Below, piece after piece: positions 32,844 to 41,292 of a DNA stretch of 64,000 bases. Under the pieces are notes generated by a model. That model searched no databases. It had not been told where the DNA came from and worked only from the letters and a program-made list of their open reading frames with translations. Source of the DNA: Streptomyces sp. DG2A-72 (GTDB taxonomy: Bacteria > Actinomycetota > Actinomycetes > Streptomycetales > Streptomycetaceae); contig NZ_JASTLC010000001.1 in the NCBI RefSeq assembly GCF_030499575.1, positions 4,674,001-4,738,000 on the forward strand, written 5' to 3'. Both the position numbers and the translations under genes were made by a program. Positions within the stretch are counted from its first letter, which is position 1. Every line of letters starts with the position of its first letter.

Positions 32844-32901
32844 ATCGCATACCTGGGGTAGAGGTTGCGGGTGGGGCCGGTACGCATGTTCGGATGGATC
32901 G

Positions 32902-34143
32902 ATGCGTACCCCCCACCACATAGCGACGCATTATCGTTCAAACCCGTACGAAGAGCTGGCCGCTCTCGACGACGGCCCTCTGGAGGAGTTCCTCCGGAGG
33001 GACCCCGTCGGATCAGCCGGATCCGCCGGTTCCGTCGGAGATGAGTCCGAGGGCGAAGACGAGTGGTCCCCGCCCAACCACCGCCGTAACGGCCGGCGCC
33101 GACGGGGCCGCTTCGCGGGTCTGTCGCTCGGGATGAAGGCGGTGGTGGGAATCGTCGCCCTGGCCGCCTGTCTCACCCTCGCCGACCGCTGGGCGCTGCT
33201 GTACGCCGAGCGCAGGGCGGCGGAGGCCCTCAAGGACCGTCTCGACCTGGCGGCGGCGCCCGAAGTCGAGATCAGCGGCTTCCCCTTCGTCACCCAACTC
33301 GCCGACGAGCGCCTGGACTCGGTGAAGGTGACCGTGCCCGACGTGGCCGCCGACCGGGTGTCGCTGGCGCAGGTGTCGGCGACGGCGAAGGACGTACGAC
33401 TGGACGCCGACGGCCCGACGGCCGTACGCGGCGCGCGCGTCCCCGAGCTGGACGGCGACGTACTGCTGTCGTTCGCCGACCTGAACCGTGAACTGGGCGC
33501 GTCCCAGGTGACGTTCACCGGCGAGGGCCACGACCGGATCAGGGCGCGCGGCACGCTGCCGGTCGCCGGACACGACCTGCGGCTGCGCGCCGAGGCCCGC
33601 ATCCTGCGGGACGGCGACCGCGGCATCGCGACGCACATCGGCGGAATGCGCCTGGACATCGGGGACTTGGCGACGTACCGCCCGGGTACCGCCGCTTCGG
33701 AGGGCCTGCATCTGACCTCCGACGCGGCGTCCCGCCTCGCCCGTGAGACGCGCAAGGCGAAGGCGCTTCTGTCGGTCCCGGCGGTCGTACGCCGCCTGGG
33801 CGTGCCGGACTCCGCCGTACGCGAGGCCCTGCGCGACGACTCCAGGCTCGCCGAGCTGACCGGCTCCGCGCGCTTCGCCCGCCAGGCCATGAGCCTCAAC
33901 CTCATCGACCTCGCCCTCGCCCACCCCCAGCTCCTGAAGCTGCTGGGCTTCGACCCCACTCTCCTGGACGCCCTGCCCCGGCTGACCCGCCCGGTCCTCG
34001 CCGACCAGCTGTCGCTGGGGTTCGAGCTGCCGAAGCCGCCGAGCGGGGAACTGCGGCTGCGGGACGTGCGGGTGGAGGAGGACGGGATCAGGGTGCGGCT
34101 GGAGGGGTCGGGGCTGTCGATTGGCCAGGTGAGTTCTGGGTGA
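32902..34143 (+). CDS. Long DUF2993 (LmeA-like) membrane-anchored protein
   Basis: A 413-residue protein. An acidic then basic cytoplasmic N-terminus (to about 70) precedes one membrane helix (LGMKAVVGIVALAACLTLADRW) and an extracytoplasmic LmeA-like domain with VEISGFPFVTQLADERLDSVKVT, the same signature as the 246-residue protein near 16.6 kb. The C-terminal part (KPPSGELRLRDVRVEEDGIRV) closes the barrel-like fold. It probably binds envelope lipids. Starts 58 bases after the nucleotidase gene, same strand. Confidence 0.85.
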   Translation: MRTPHHIATHYRSNPYEELAALDDGPLEEFLRRDPVGSAGSAGSVGDESEGEDEWSPPNHRRNGRRRRGRFAGLSLGMKAVVGIVALAACLTLADRWALLYAERRAAEALKDRLDLAAAPEVEISGFPFVTQLADERLDSVKVTVPDVAADRVSLAQVSATAKDVRLDADGPTAVRGARVPELDGDVLLSFADLNRELGASQVTFTGEGHDRIRARGTLPVAGHDLRLRAEARILRDGDRGIATHIGGMRLDIGDLATYRPGTAASEGLHLTSDAASRLARETRKAKALLSVPAVVRRLGVPDSAVREALRDDSRLAELTGSARFARQAMSLNLIDLALAHPQLLKLLGFDPTLLDALPRLTRPVLADQLSLGFELPKPPSGELRLRDVRVEEDGIRVRLEGSGLSIGQVSSG

Positions 34144-34236
34144 ATAGGTATGAGACGGACGGCCGACCGCAGCAATGGGCACGGATCACCGCCGGACCAC
34201 GACGACCTCCACAGCGGACGGCCCAGCACGGGCGGC

Positions 34237-34884
34237 TCAGGCTGCGGCTCCTGAACGCGCCCTCACCCAACGCCTCCGCAGCGGCTCCGCCCCGCACACC
34301 CCCCACACCACCGCCGCACCGGCCAGCACCATCGCCCACCGGTCATGCGCGGCCCCCCACCGCTCGTCGGTGACGGACACGAACAGGGCCCAGTCGTCCG
34401 GCAGGAGGAGCGGGGCCAGGGCGGCGGACGCGAGCAGGACCGCCGCCACCAGCGTGCCCGGCGCGGGTTCGTCGGAGCGGTGTACCGCTGCCGCCGCCGC
34501 TGCCAGCGCCACGGCGAACACCGCGCCCGCCTCCAGGGCGACATCGGCGACCGGGGGCCGGACCGGCCCAGGAACCAGCCACACCGCACCCGCCCACCAC
34601 ACTCCCGCCGCCGGTGCGACGAGCACCGCCCGCAGGGCGTGGCGGATCCAGCGGCGGGTCGGTACCGGTGCCGTCGTGTGCCGGGCGGGGTCGTCCAGGA
34701 CGAACGCGAGCCCGAGGGCGAAGGCCAGGACGGCGCCCCGGAGGAGCAACAGGGCCCACCAGGCGTTCAGGCCGAGCAGCCGCGGCAACCCCGCGAGCAG
34801 CAGCCCTGCCACCGCGGAAGCGCCCAGCACCCGCCACGGCAGAGTGCGCAAGACCGGCACCACCAGCGCCGTCACTCCTCGCAC
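34237..34884 (-). CDS. Membrane protein, last gene of the sigma/ABC operon
   Basis: A 215-residue protein with about six hydrophobic helices (for example VLGASAVAGLLLAGLPRLLG, ALLLLRGAVLAFALGLAFVL). No conserved motif recognised. Its ATG lies 13 bases inside the end of the ABC membrane-subunit gene, so translation is coupled. It may be an additional membrane component or immunity-type protein of the transporter. Confidence 0.8.
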   Translation of the reverse strand: MRGVTALVVPVLRTLPWRVLGASAVAGLLLAGLPRLLGLNAWWALLLLRGAVLAFALGLAFVLDDPARHTTAPVPTRRWIRHALRAVLVAPAAGVWWAGAVWLVPGPVRPPVADVALEAGAVFAVALAAAAAAVHRSDEPAPGTLVAAVLLASAALAPLLLPDDWALFVSVTDERWGAAHDRWAMVLAGAAVVWGVCGAEPLRRRWVRARSGAAA

Positions 34885-36383
34885 GAGTCGGCGTCCTTCG
34901 GTACGTCGACGCCCAGCAGCTGGGCGACCCGGCTGGTCTTGACGCCCGGCGAGGTCAGTTCGGCCCAGTTCGCCTTCACCTTCGCGGTGACGGTGTCACG
35001 CGGCTGCTCCAGCAGTTCCCGTACGACGTCGGTGTGACCGGACGTCATGGACAGCGGGTCGGTCGGCGACAGGACGATCGCGGAGCCGGACACGCTGTCG
35101 TCCAGGCGGACGTTGCGCAACGACTGCATCGGGTCGTCCGCCCAGCCCAGCGCCAGCCACATGACGGTGACCATGCGGCCGTCGCATATCTCGCCCGCCT
35201 CCTTCTCAGTGCCCGTCACCAGCACGGAGGCGACCGCCGCCGAGAACTCGGGGACGCGGTTGCCGCCCCAGCGGGTGCCCACGGTGACCTGGTTCGGGGT
35301 GGCCGAAGGATCCAGCGCGGCGTCGCTCTCCAGGCCGTAGCGGGCGTCGATCCGCTGCCGTACCAGCAGTTCGCGGTCTTGCGCGCCGGCGCCGGCCAGC
35401 GACTTGACGTGGTCCACGACGTCCGCCCAGGTCTGCGTCCGCGGCACCCACTCCGGGAAGGCGCAGTACGTCGAGCCGTCGTGCCGTACGCAGGTCTGTT
35501 CCTTCTCCGGCGTCACCGAGACCCGCTCCCGGGCCGCCGTCAGCTCCGGCGAGATGTCCCGTGCCTGGGCGACGGCGCCGGTCAGTGCCAGGGCCACCGC
35601 CGCGGCCAAGGCACCCGCGACGATCGCCTTGCGGCCACCGCTGATCAGCACCGCGGCCAGCACCGTGCACAGGACCAGCCCCGCGAGATACAGAGCGTGC
35701 CAGGCGGCCGGGCGGCCCAGCAGGTCGGACGGGAGCGTGTTGGCCGTGTTCTCGCCGACCACGGGCGTCAGCCATCTCGTGCCCTGCCCGCTTCCGACGG
35801 GGACCGCGACCATGACGTAGAAGAGGAGGAAGAAGACCGCCGCCAGCGGAGCCACCACCACCGACGCCACCAGCCGCGCCACCAGCACCCCGATCGCGCC
35901 GAGCAGCAGCACCGTCAGCGGCCCGACGAGGAGTTCCGCCGGAGAGCCGTGCCCTATCGCACCCGGCTTGAGCGCCTGCCAGGTGAACTGGGCCCCCACA
36001 CAGAGCGCGGTGAGGACGGCCGCCGGGACCACGGACAGCGCGTGGGCCGCCGTGCGCTGCCAGGGCAGCAGCACCAGCACCCCGAAGTGGCGTTCCGTGT
36101 CCTGCCGCCTGGATCTCAGCACCGCCAGGTTCGCCGACAGCAGCACCGCCATGGCGACCAGCAGCGGTGCGCTCTGCGTGGCGCGGTCGGCGTCCTGGAG
36201 CGCGGGGAAGGCCTCGCGGTCGCGGTAGACGATCCAGGCGATGTATGCGGCGAAGGCCAGCAGCACAGGGCTGCTCAGCAGCAGCTTGCGCGCCTCGAAG
36301 CGGGCGAGGGCGAACACGGCCGCCCAGGTGTGGCGCGGCTCGGTGGTCACGGCGGGCGGGGCCGCCTGCAGCACGGCACTCAC
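34872..36383 (-). CDS. ABC transporter membrane subunit
   Basis: A 503-residue ABC-2-like permease with some six membrane helices in the first 260 residues (for example LLLSSPVLLAFAAYIAWIVY, LVASVVVAPLAAVFFLLFYV) and a C-terminal region of about 220 residues without helices. That region contains a Cys pair (QTCVRHDGSTYCAF) and probably lies outside the membrane. The frame is open further upstream, but the GTG used here overlaps the stop of the ATPase gene (GTGA) and opens the first hydrophobic segment, so it is the natural start. Substrate unknown. Confidence 0.85.
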   Translation of the reverse strand: MSAVLQAAPPAVTTEPRHTWAAVFALARFEARKLLLSSPVLLAFAAYIAWIVYRDREAFPALQDADRATQSAPLLVAMAVLLSANLAVLRSRRQDTERHFGVLVLLPWQRTAAHALSVVPAAVLTALCVGAQFTWQALKPGAIGHGSPAELLVGPLTVLLLGAIGVLVARLVASVVVAPLAAVFFLLFYVMVAVPVGSGQGTRWLTPVVGENTANTLPSDLLGRPAAWHALYLAGLVLCTVLAAVLISGGRKAIVAGALAAAVALALTGAVAQARDISPELTAARERVSVTPEKEQTCVRHDGSTYCAFPEWVPRTQTWADVVDHVKSLAGAGAQDRELLVRQRIDARYGLESDAALDPSATPNQVTVGTRWGGNRVPEFSAAVASVLVTGTEKEAGEICDGRMVTVMWLALGWADDPMQSLRNVRLDDSVSGSAIVLSPTDPLSMTSGHTDVVRELLEQPRDTVTAKVKANWAELTSPGVKTSRVAQLLGVDVPKDADSCEE

Positions 36384-37240
36384 GCGGCCACCTCCGCGTG
36401 CTCGCCGTCGAGGGAGAGGAGGTAGCCGTCCTCCAGGGTGGGATCGAGGAGTTCGGCGCCGGGAGGCGGGTCGCCGACGTTGCGGTACGTCCCCATCCCC
36501 GTCCGCCAGCCCGCCTTCGCGCCCGGCGCGCGCTCCGCGCTGCTCCACACCCGGCCTGCCGCCCGTGCCGTCAGCTCGGCGGGGGTGCCGTCGAAGCGGA
36601 TGGTGCCGCCCGCCATGACCAGGACCCGGTGGCAGAGCATCGCCACGTCCTCGGTCTGGTGGGTGGACAGCAGGACCGTACGGCCCTCTCCGGCCGTGGC
36701 GATCAACTCCCGGAACCGCATGCGCTGTTCGGGGTCGAGGCCGACGGTCGGCTCGTCGAGGACCAGGAAACCGGGGTCGCCGACGAGCGCGGCGGCCAGG
36801 GCGACCCGCTGCCGCATACCGCCGGACAGTTTCTTGATCCGCTTGCCGCGTACGTCGGACAGATCGACGCGCTCCAGCACCCGCCGCACCTCCCGGTGCC
36901 GTGCGGCACGGTCGGTCAGCTCCTTGAGGATCGCCACGTAGTCGACGAACTCGAAGGACGTGAAGTCCGGGTGGAAACCGGGGGTTTGGGGGAGGTAGCC
37001 GAGGTTGCGGCGGACCTCCTGGCGGCCGGAGGCGGTCGACGGGTCGTGGCCGAGGACCGTGAAGGCGCCGCTGTCTGCGGGGACCGCGGTGGCGAGCACC
37101 CGCAACAGGGTGGTCTTTCCCGCGCCGTTGGGGCCGAGCAGGCCCGTCACACCCGGCGTGAGGCGCAGCGCGACATCGTCCAGGGCGCGCGTGCCGCCGT
37201 AGCGGAGGCTGAGCCCGGAGGCGGAGACGGTGGGGGTCAT
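36380..37240 (-). CDS. ABC transporter ATPase
   Basis: A 286-residue ATPase with Walker A LLGPNGAGKTTLL (about 34-46), Q-loop LGYLPQTPGF, signature KKLSGGMRQRVAL, Walker B FLVLDEPTVGLDP and switch His (LLSTHQTED). This is the drug/bacteriocin-exporter (ABC-2) type. It overlaps the anti-sigma gene upstream and the permease gene downstream by four bases on each side, so it is tightly coupled in the operon sigma, small peptide, anti-sigma, ATPase, permease, membrane protein. Confidence 0.95.
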   Translation of the reverse strand: MTPTVSASGLSLRYGGTRALDDVALRLTPGVTGLLGPNGAGKTTLLRVLATAVPADSGAFTVLGHDPSTASGRQEVRRNLGYLPQTPGFHPDFTSFEFVDYVAILKELTDRAARHREVRRVLERVDLSDVRGKRIKKLSGGMRQRVALAAALVGDPGFLVLDEPTVGLDPEQRMRFRELIATAGEGRTVLLSTHQTEDVAMLCHRVLVMAGGTIRFDGTPAELTARAAGRVWSSAERAPGAKAGWRTGMGTYRNVGDPPPGAELLDPTLEDGYLLSLDGEHAEVAA

Positions 37241-38064
37241 GCGGCGCTCCCGTGGAAGAGGTCGAAGCGGTCACGGATGAGGATGAGGAGACCGGCGGCG
37301 AGTACGGCGACGGCGGCTGCCGTGCTCTGTCCGGCGGCGGTGAAGGGGGCGAGCGGGCCGTCGGCCGTCGCCTGCGCCACCAGCAGCAGCGCGATCCAGC
37401 CCCCGCCGACGAGGGACGGCGCGAGCACCGGCCCCAGCCGCGGGGTCAGCGCGAGGCCGGTCGCGGTCAGCGCGAGCGCGGGCAGCAGCCAGGCGAGGGC
37501 GCGCAGGCCGTACGCCGGGAGGGCGAGCGTCGCCAGTCCGTTGAGGGCGAGTCCGGCGGTGAGCACGGCGACCGTCCGGATCATCAGCAGCCGGAACCCG
37601 TGCACCGGGGAGACGACGGCCATCTCGTACGTCGGGTCCAGCGCGGGCCCGTACGACACCGCGACCCCGGCAAGGGGCAGCAGCGGAGCGAGGGCGAGGA
37701 ACAGCGTGGGCGAGTCGGTGACCGGGGAAAGGTTCGTCACCAGCACGGTCAGCACGAGCAGCGCGAGGACCGAGCCCAGCCAGGAGCCGCGCATCACCGG
37801 CGTCGCCGAGAGCAGCCGCGCCGTGTGATCGGGCACCCCGAGCCGCACCAGCAGCGCCTCGAGCCACCCCGGCCGGGGCGCGTCCAGCTCGGCGTCCAGC
37901 CGCTCCCAGCCGGCGTCGAGCGCGACCGGGTCGCTGGCCTCGGCGAGCACGGCCCGGCACGGGGCACAGGCGGTGAGGTGGGTGTCGGTGGACCAGAGGA
38001 CGGGGCCGGTCAGCTCGCCGCGCGCGTACGACCGTAGATCTTCTTCAGGTACGTGCCAGGTCAT
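37237..38064 (-). CDS. Zinc-finger anti-sigma factor with multi-pass membrane domain
   Basis: A 275-residue protein. The N-terminus carries an anti-sigma zinc motif, H29-x3-C33-x2-C36 (THLTACAPC), preceded by the usual EEDLRSYARGEL helix. Residues 90-270 form about six membrane helices instead of the usual single one. It should hold the ECF sigma factor encoded upstream and release it on a membrane signal. The large membrane domain suggests direct contact with the ABC exporter that follows. The ATG overlaps the preceding small frame by ATGA, and GAGGAGG provides a strong ribosome site. Confidence 0.88.
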   Translation of the reverse strand: MTWHVPEEDLRSYARGELTGPVLWSTDTHLTACAPCRAVLAEASDPVALDAGWERLDAELDAPRPGWLEALLVRLGVPDHTARLLSATPVMRGSWLGSVLALLVLTVLVTNLSPVTDSPTLFLALAPLLPLAGVAVSYGPALDPTYEMAVVSPVHGFRLLMIRTVAVLTAGLALNGLATLALPAYGLRALAWLLPALALTATGLALTPRLGPVLAPSLVGGGWIALLLVAQATADGPLAPFTAAGQSTAAAVAVLAAGLLILIRDRFDLFHGSAA

Positions 38065-38210
38065 GCCGACACCTCCTCAATTCGTGTGCGGGCGTGCGGA
38101 CCCGGGTCGGGCAGGCACCGGATCGGGTCGGCGTCCTGCCGGGCCGTGTGCCGGGCCCGTTGTCCGATCGCCCGCGTCATTCCGGCGCCTGACCCGGTTA
38201 CGTGCGTCAT
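38061..38210 (-). CDS. Possible 49-residue coupled peptide between sigma and anti-sigma genes
   Basis: An uninterrupted 49-codon frame fills the gap between the sigma and anti-sigma genes exactly. Its ATG overlaps the sigma stop (ATGA) and its TGA overlaps the anti-sigma ATG (ATGA). The peptide (MTHVTGSGAGMTRAIGQRAR, later RIEEVSA) is basic and has one Cys; no family recognised. The double overlap is unusual for chance sequence, though the frame may only serve to carry ribosomes to the anti-sigma gene. Confidence 0.4.
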   Translation of the reverse strand: MTHVTGSGAGMTRAIGQRARHTARQDADPIRCLPDPGPHARTRIEEVSA

Positions 38211-38749
38211 GCCAGCGCCTCCCGCAGTTGCTTGCGGGCACGCATCGCCCGCGTCTTGACCGTGCCGGGCGGAATCCCCAGCACGACGGCGGCCTCGCGG
38301 GTGGTCAGCCCGTCGATGACCGTCGCCTGGAGCACCGCGCGCAGCTCCGGTGAGAGCCGGACCAAGGCACCCGCGAGGTCCCCGTGCTCAACCCCCGCGA
38401 GCACGCGCTCCTCCGCGGACGCCTCGTCCCGGTGCCGCAACCGGGCCAGCGCCTGCCGCAGCCGGCCGCGCGCCCCGTCGCCACGCAGCGCGTCGACCAG
38501 GCGCCGCGACCCGATGCGCCACAGCCACCCGGCCACATCCCCGTCCTCCCGGTAGCGGGCCTTGCCCCGCCACACCGCGAGGAACGTCTCCTGTACGACG
38601 TCGTCGACTATCCCGGCGTCGGCGCACCGGCCGCGCAGCCGGGCGGCGAGCCAGGGCGCGAACCGCCGGTACAGCTCCTCGAAGGCGCGCCGGTCCCCGT
38701 CCGCCGCGATGGCCCGCAGCAGATCCCCGTCGCTTCTCGTTTCGCTCAC
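38207..38749 (-). CDS. ECF-type RNA polymerase sigma factor
   Basis: A 180-residue group 4 sigma factor. Region 2 (RRAFEELYRRFAPWLAARLR, VDDVVQETFLAVWRG, WLWRIGSRRLVDALRG) and region 4 (LSPELRAVLQATVIDGLTTREAA, GTVKTRAMRARKQL) are both present. The GTG follows GAGGAGAC. It is the first gene of a six-gene operon that includes its anti-sigma factor and an ABC exporter; it most likely activates this operon. A clear autoregulated promoter could not be assigned by eye. Confidence 0.94.
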   Translation of the reverse strand: MSETRSDGDLLRAIAADGDRRAFEELYRRFAPWLAARLRGRCADAGIVDDVVQETFLAVWRGKARYREDGDVAGWLWRIGSRRLVDALRGDGARGRLRQALARLRHRDEASAEERVLAGVEHGDLAGALVRLSPELRAVLQATVIDGLTTREAAVVLGIPPGTVKTRAMRARKQLREALA

Positions 38750-38834
38750 GTCTCCTCATCGCACCGGCGTCACGGATCGGTTCACACCATCGCCCATGAC
38801 GTTCCGGCTTGACTTTCGGGACGGCCTTCCACCA

Positions 38835-38862
38835 CCCTTTCACTACTTAATTAGTGAAAGGG
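38835..38862. promoter_or_regulatory. Perfect 11-bp palindromic operator of the YtrA-type regulator
   Basis: CCCTTTCACTA and TAGTGAAAGGG flank a six-base AT-rich centre. The palindrome ends nine bases before the regulator's ATG, so bound protein would block transcription or ribosome access. Its shape fits YtrA-subfamily GntR operators. Confidence 0.8.
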
Positions 38863-38871
38863 GGTTGTCCC

Positions 38872-39279
38872 ATGGTCGAGTACCGCATCGACCGGCACAG
38901 CGGCGTGGCCACCTACGTCCAGATCGTCCAGCAGACCAAGCAGGCGCTCCGCCTGGGCCTGCTGGAGCAGGGAGACAAGCTCCCCACGGCCCGCGAGGTC
39001 GTCGAAGCCACCGCCATCAACCCCAACACCGTCCTCAAGGCCTACCGCGAACTGGAGCGGGAGGGCCTGGTCGAGGCGCGCCGGGGCCTGGGCACCTTCG
39101 TCCGCCGCGGGCTGAGCACCACCCCCGCCGACTCCCCCCTGCGCACCGAGCTGGGTGCCTGGGCGGACCGGGCCCGCGAGGCGGGGCTCGGGCGGGAGGA
39201 CGTGGCCGCACTCTTCACCGCCGTACTCGACACACACTTCGCCGCAGGCGAGAAGCACCTCCAGGGAGACCCGTCATGA
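38872..39279 (+). CDS. YtrA-subfamily GntR regulator
   Basis: A 135-residue short GntR protein: winged helix (LPTAREVVEATAINPNTVLK, REGLVEARRGLGTFV) and only a short C-terminal dimerisation helix, typical of YtrA regulators that control ABC exporters. It overlaps the ATPase gene by ATGA. A perfect palindrome lies directly upstream, so autorepression of the operon is likely, relieved by a cell-wall-active or peptide compound (family knowledge). The ATG is preferred to one six codons upstream because it begins the conserved domain. Confidence 0.92.
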   Translation: MVEYRIDRHSGVATYVQIVQQTKQALRLGLLEQGDKLPTAREVVEATAINPNTVLKAYRELEREGLVEARRGLGTFVRRGLSTTPADSPLRTELGAWADRAREAGLGREDVAALFTAVLDTHFAAGEKHLQGDPS

Positions 39280-40142
39280 CCGACACGGCCATAGAGGCAG
39301 CCGGGCTGGGCAAACGGTTCGGCAAGCGCTGGGCGCTGCGTGACTGCACCGTCCGGCTGCCCGCCGGACGCGTCTGCGCGGTCGTCGGCCCGAACGGCGC
39401 CGGCAAGTCCACACTGCTCGCCCTCGCCGCCGGGCTGCTGGCCCCGACCGAGGGCACGGTGAGCGTCCTCGGCGGAACTCCGGCGGCGGCACGCGCGCGT
39501 GTCGGCTTCGTCGGCCAGGACAAGCCGCTGTACCCGCAGCTCACGGTCGCCGAGACACTGCGCATGGGCGCCGATCTCAACCCCGGCCGCTGGGACCTTC
39601 CCACCGCCGAGCGGATCGTGGCCGCTGGCGACCTCGACCCGAAGTCCCGGGTGCGCTCCCTCTCCGGCGGCCAGCGCACCCGTGTCGCGCTCGCCCTCGC
39701 GCTGGCCAAGCGGCCCGAACTGCTGCTCCTGGACGAGCCGATGGCCGACCTCGACCCGCTGGCCCGGCACGAGCTGATGGGCGTCCTGATGTCCCAGGCC
39801 GCGCAGTACGGCACCACGATCGTGATGTCCTCGCACGTGGTCGCCGAGCTGGAGGACTCCTGCGACCACCTGCTGCTGGTCGGCGGCGGCCGGGTCCGGC
39901 TCGCGGGCGAGCTCGACGAGCTGCTTCAGGTGCACACGCGCGTGTCGGGTCCCGCCGACACCTCCCTCGCCCCGCACCACACGGTCGTCGAGTCCCGTAC
40001 CACCGGCCGCCAGCTCACCGCGCTGCTCCGCCCGTCCGGCCCGCTGCCCGACGACATGCGCACCAGCGCCCCGTCCCTGGAGGAGCTGGTCCTCGCCTAC
40101 CTCCGCAACCCGCAGGCCGACAGCCAGGAGACCGCCGCGTGA
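39276..40142 (+). CDS. ABC transporter ATPase of the YtrA-type operon
   Basis: A 288-residue ATPase: Walker A VVGPNGAGKSTLL (about 37-49), Q-loop VGFVGQDKPLYPQ, signature VRSLSGGQRTRVAL, Walker B LLLLDEPMADLDP and switch His (VMSSHVVAEL). The C-terminal 80 residues (HHTVVESRTTGRQLTALLR) are a regulatory extension often seen in exporters of this type. It overlaps genes on both sides by four bases. Confidence 0.94.
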   Translation: MTDTAIEAAGLGKRFGKRWALRDCTVRLPAGRVCAVVGPNGAGKSTLLALAAGLLAPTEGTVSVLGGTPAAARARVGFVGQDKPLYPQLTVAETLRMGADLNPGRWDLPTAERIVAAGDLDPKSRVRSLSGGQRTRVALALALAKRPELLLLDEPMADLDPLARHELMGVLMSQAAQYGTTIVMSSHVVAELEDSCDHLLLVGGGRVRLAGELDELLQVHTRVSGPADTSLAPHHTVVESRTTGRQLTALLRPSGPLPDDMRTSAPSLEELVLAYLRNPQADSQETAA

Positions 40143-41119
40143 CCGCCCTGACCGCTCCCGCCCCGACTCCGGCGCCCGCACCCCACCTGCTGCGCTGGCT
40201 GATACGACTCCACCGGCCCGCCCTGTACATCTGGGCGGCACTCCTCGTCGTCACCGCCGCCACGCTCCTGTGGCTGGGCGGCCCGCTCACCGACGACGCG
40301 GCGGCGGCCTGGCGGGAGTACAGGGCCTGCCAGACGCCCCAGTGCGCGTACGACCAGGACGCGATCATCCTTTACAAGGACGTGTACAACTACGCGACCA
40401 TCGCCGTCCTGGCGATCCCGTTCCTGATCGCCGCCTGGGCCGGCGCCTCGCTGATCGGCCGTGAACTGGAGAACGGCACCGACCGGCTGGCCTGGACCCA
40501 GTCCGTCTCCCCCGCCCGCTGGCTCGCCGCCAAGCTCGCCGCACCGGCCGTCCTGGTCACCGCCGGCACCGGACTGCTCGTCCTCCTGCACCATCTGGCC
40601 TGGTCGACGGGAGAGGGCAAGATCGACACCGCCAAGCCCTGGCACGACTCGGCCACCTTCTTCGCGGGCGGCCCCGTCACCGTCGCCCTCGCCCTGACCG
40701 GCCTGCTCGTCGGCGCCCTCGCGGGCCTGGTGCTGCGCCGCTCACTCGCCGCGCTCGGCGCGGGCGCGGTCGCGGTGGCCGGGCTGTGGTTCGCCGTCTG
40801 GCAGGCGCTGCCTCATCTGTGGCCGACGGCCTCGCGGCTCAGCAGCCTGCGCGACGGCCCGTCGCTGGAGGGCATGGCGGTCGACTATGGCCTGGTGACC
40901 TCGTCCGGCGACCGCATCGCCGACCCGGGCTGCGGCGGCACGATCATCCCGGAGTGCCGCCCCGTCATGGAACGCCTCGACGCGACCGCCTACTACACCG
41001 ACTTCCACCCCGCCTCCCACTACTGGCCCCTCCAGCTCACCGCGACGGCCATCGTCCTGGTCGTTGCAGCCGCAGCCACCTTGATCGCGTTCCGGCTGGT
41101 CAGGCACCGTACCGGCTGA
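40139..41119 (+). CDS. ABC-2-type permease of the YtrA-type operon
   Basis: A 326-residue membrane protein with six predicted helices (for example LYIWAALLVVTAATLLWLGG, VALALTGLLVGALAGLVL) and the loop LIGRELENGTDRLAWTQSVS seen in related Streptomyces permeases. An extracytoplasmic loop has a Cys pair (CGGTIIPEC). GTGA overlap with the ATPase gene. Substrate unknown; probably exports an antimicrobial or stress compound. Confidence 0.9.
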   Translation: MTALTAPAPTPAPAPHLLRWLIRLHRPALYIWAALLVVTAATLLWLGGPLTDDAAAAWREYRACQTPQCAYDQDAIILYKDVYNYATIAVLAIPFLIAAWAGASLIGRELENGTDRLAWTQSVSPARWLAAKLAAPAVLVTAGTGLLVLLHHLAWSTGEGKIDTAKPWHDSATFFAGGPVTVALALTGLLVGALAGLVLRRSLAALGAGAVAVAGLWFAVWQALPHLWPTASRLSSLRDGPSLEGMAVDYGLVTSSGDRIADPGCGGTIIPECRPVMERLDATAYYTDFHPASHYWPLQLTATAIVLVVAAAATLIAFRLVRHRTG

Positions 41120-41129
41120 CGCGTCGTGA

Positions 41130-41169
41130 TGCGCATACGTCCCTGAGAGCGGGTAGGGGCGTATGCGCA
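41130..41169 (+). terminator. Terminator hairpin after the YtrA-type ABC operon
   Basis: TGCGCATACGTCCCT and AGGGGCGTATGCGCA pair at 14 of 15 positions around a 10-base loop, 11 bases after the permease stop. Confidence 0.85.
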
Positions 41170-41292
41170 GGGCTTCGTGCTGCCCTTCGTACGGAAACCC
41201 GGGGGAGGTAGACGCCCGGGAGCCGCCCCCCGCTATCCCGCACGTCATGTCGCCGTAACCATTGGTTCAGGCGGGCTTGCGACGCTCAGCGA

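Noticed and set aside
34872..37274. An 800-codon frame that would fuse the ABC ATPase region and permease
   Set aside because: The upstream 300 codons are an alternate frame of the ATPase gene; the permease begins at the GTG that overlaps the ATPase stop.
41235..41292. PHO box upstream of ppk
   Set aside because: Only a weak GTTCAG-type unit is visible with no good second repeat; mentioned under ppk but not listed as a feature.
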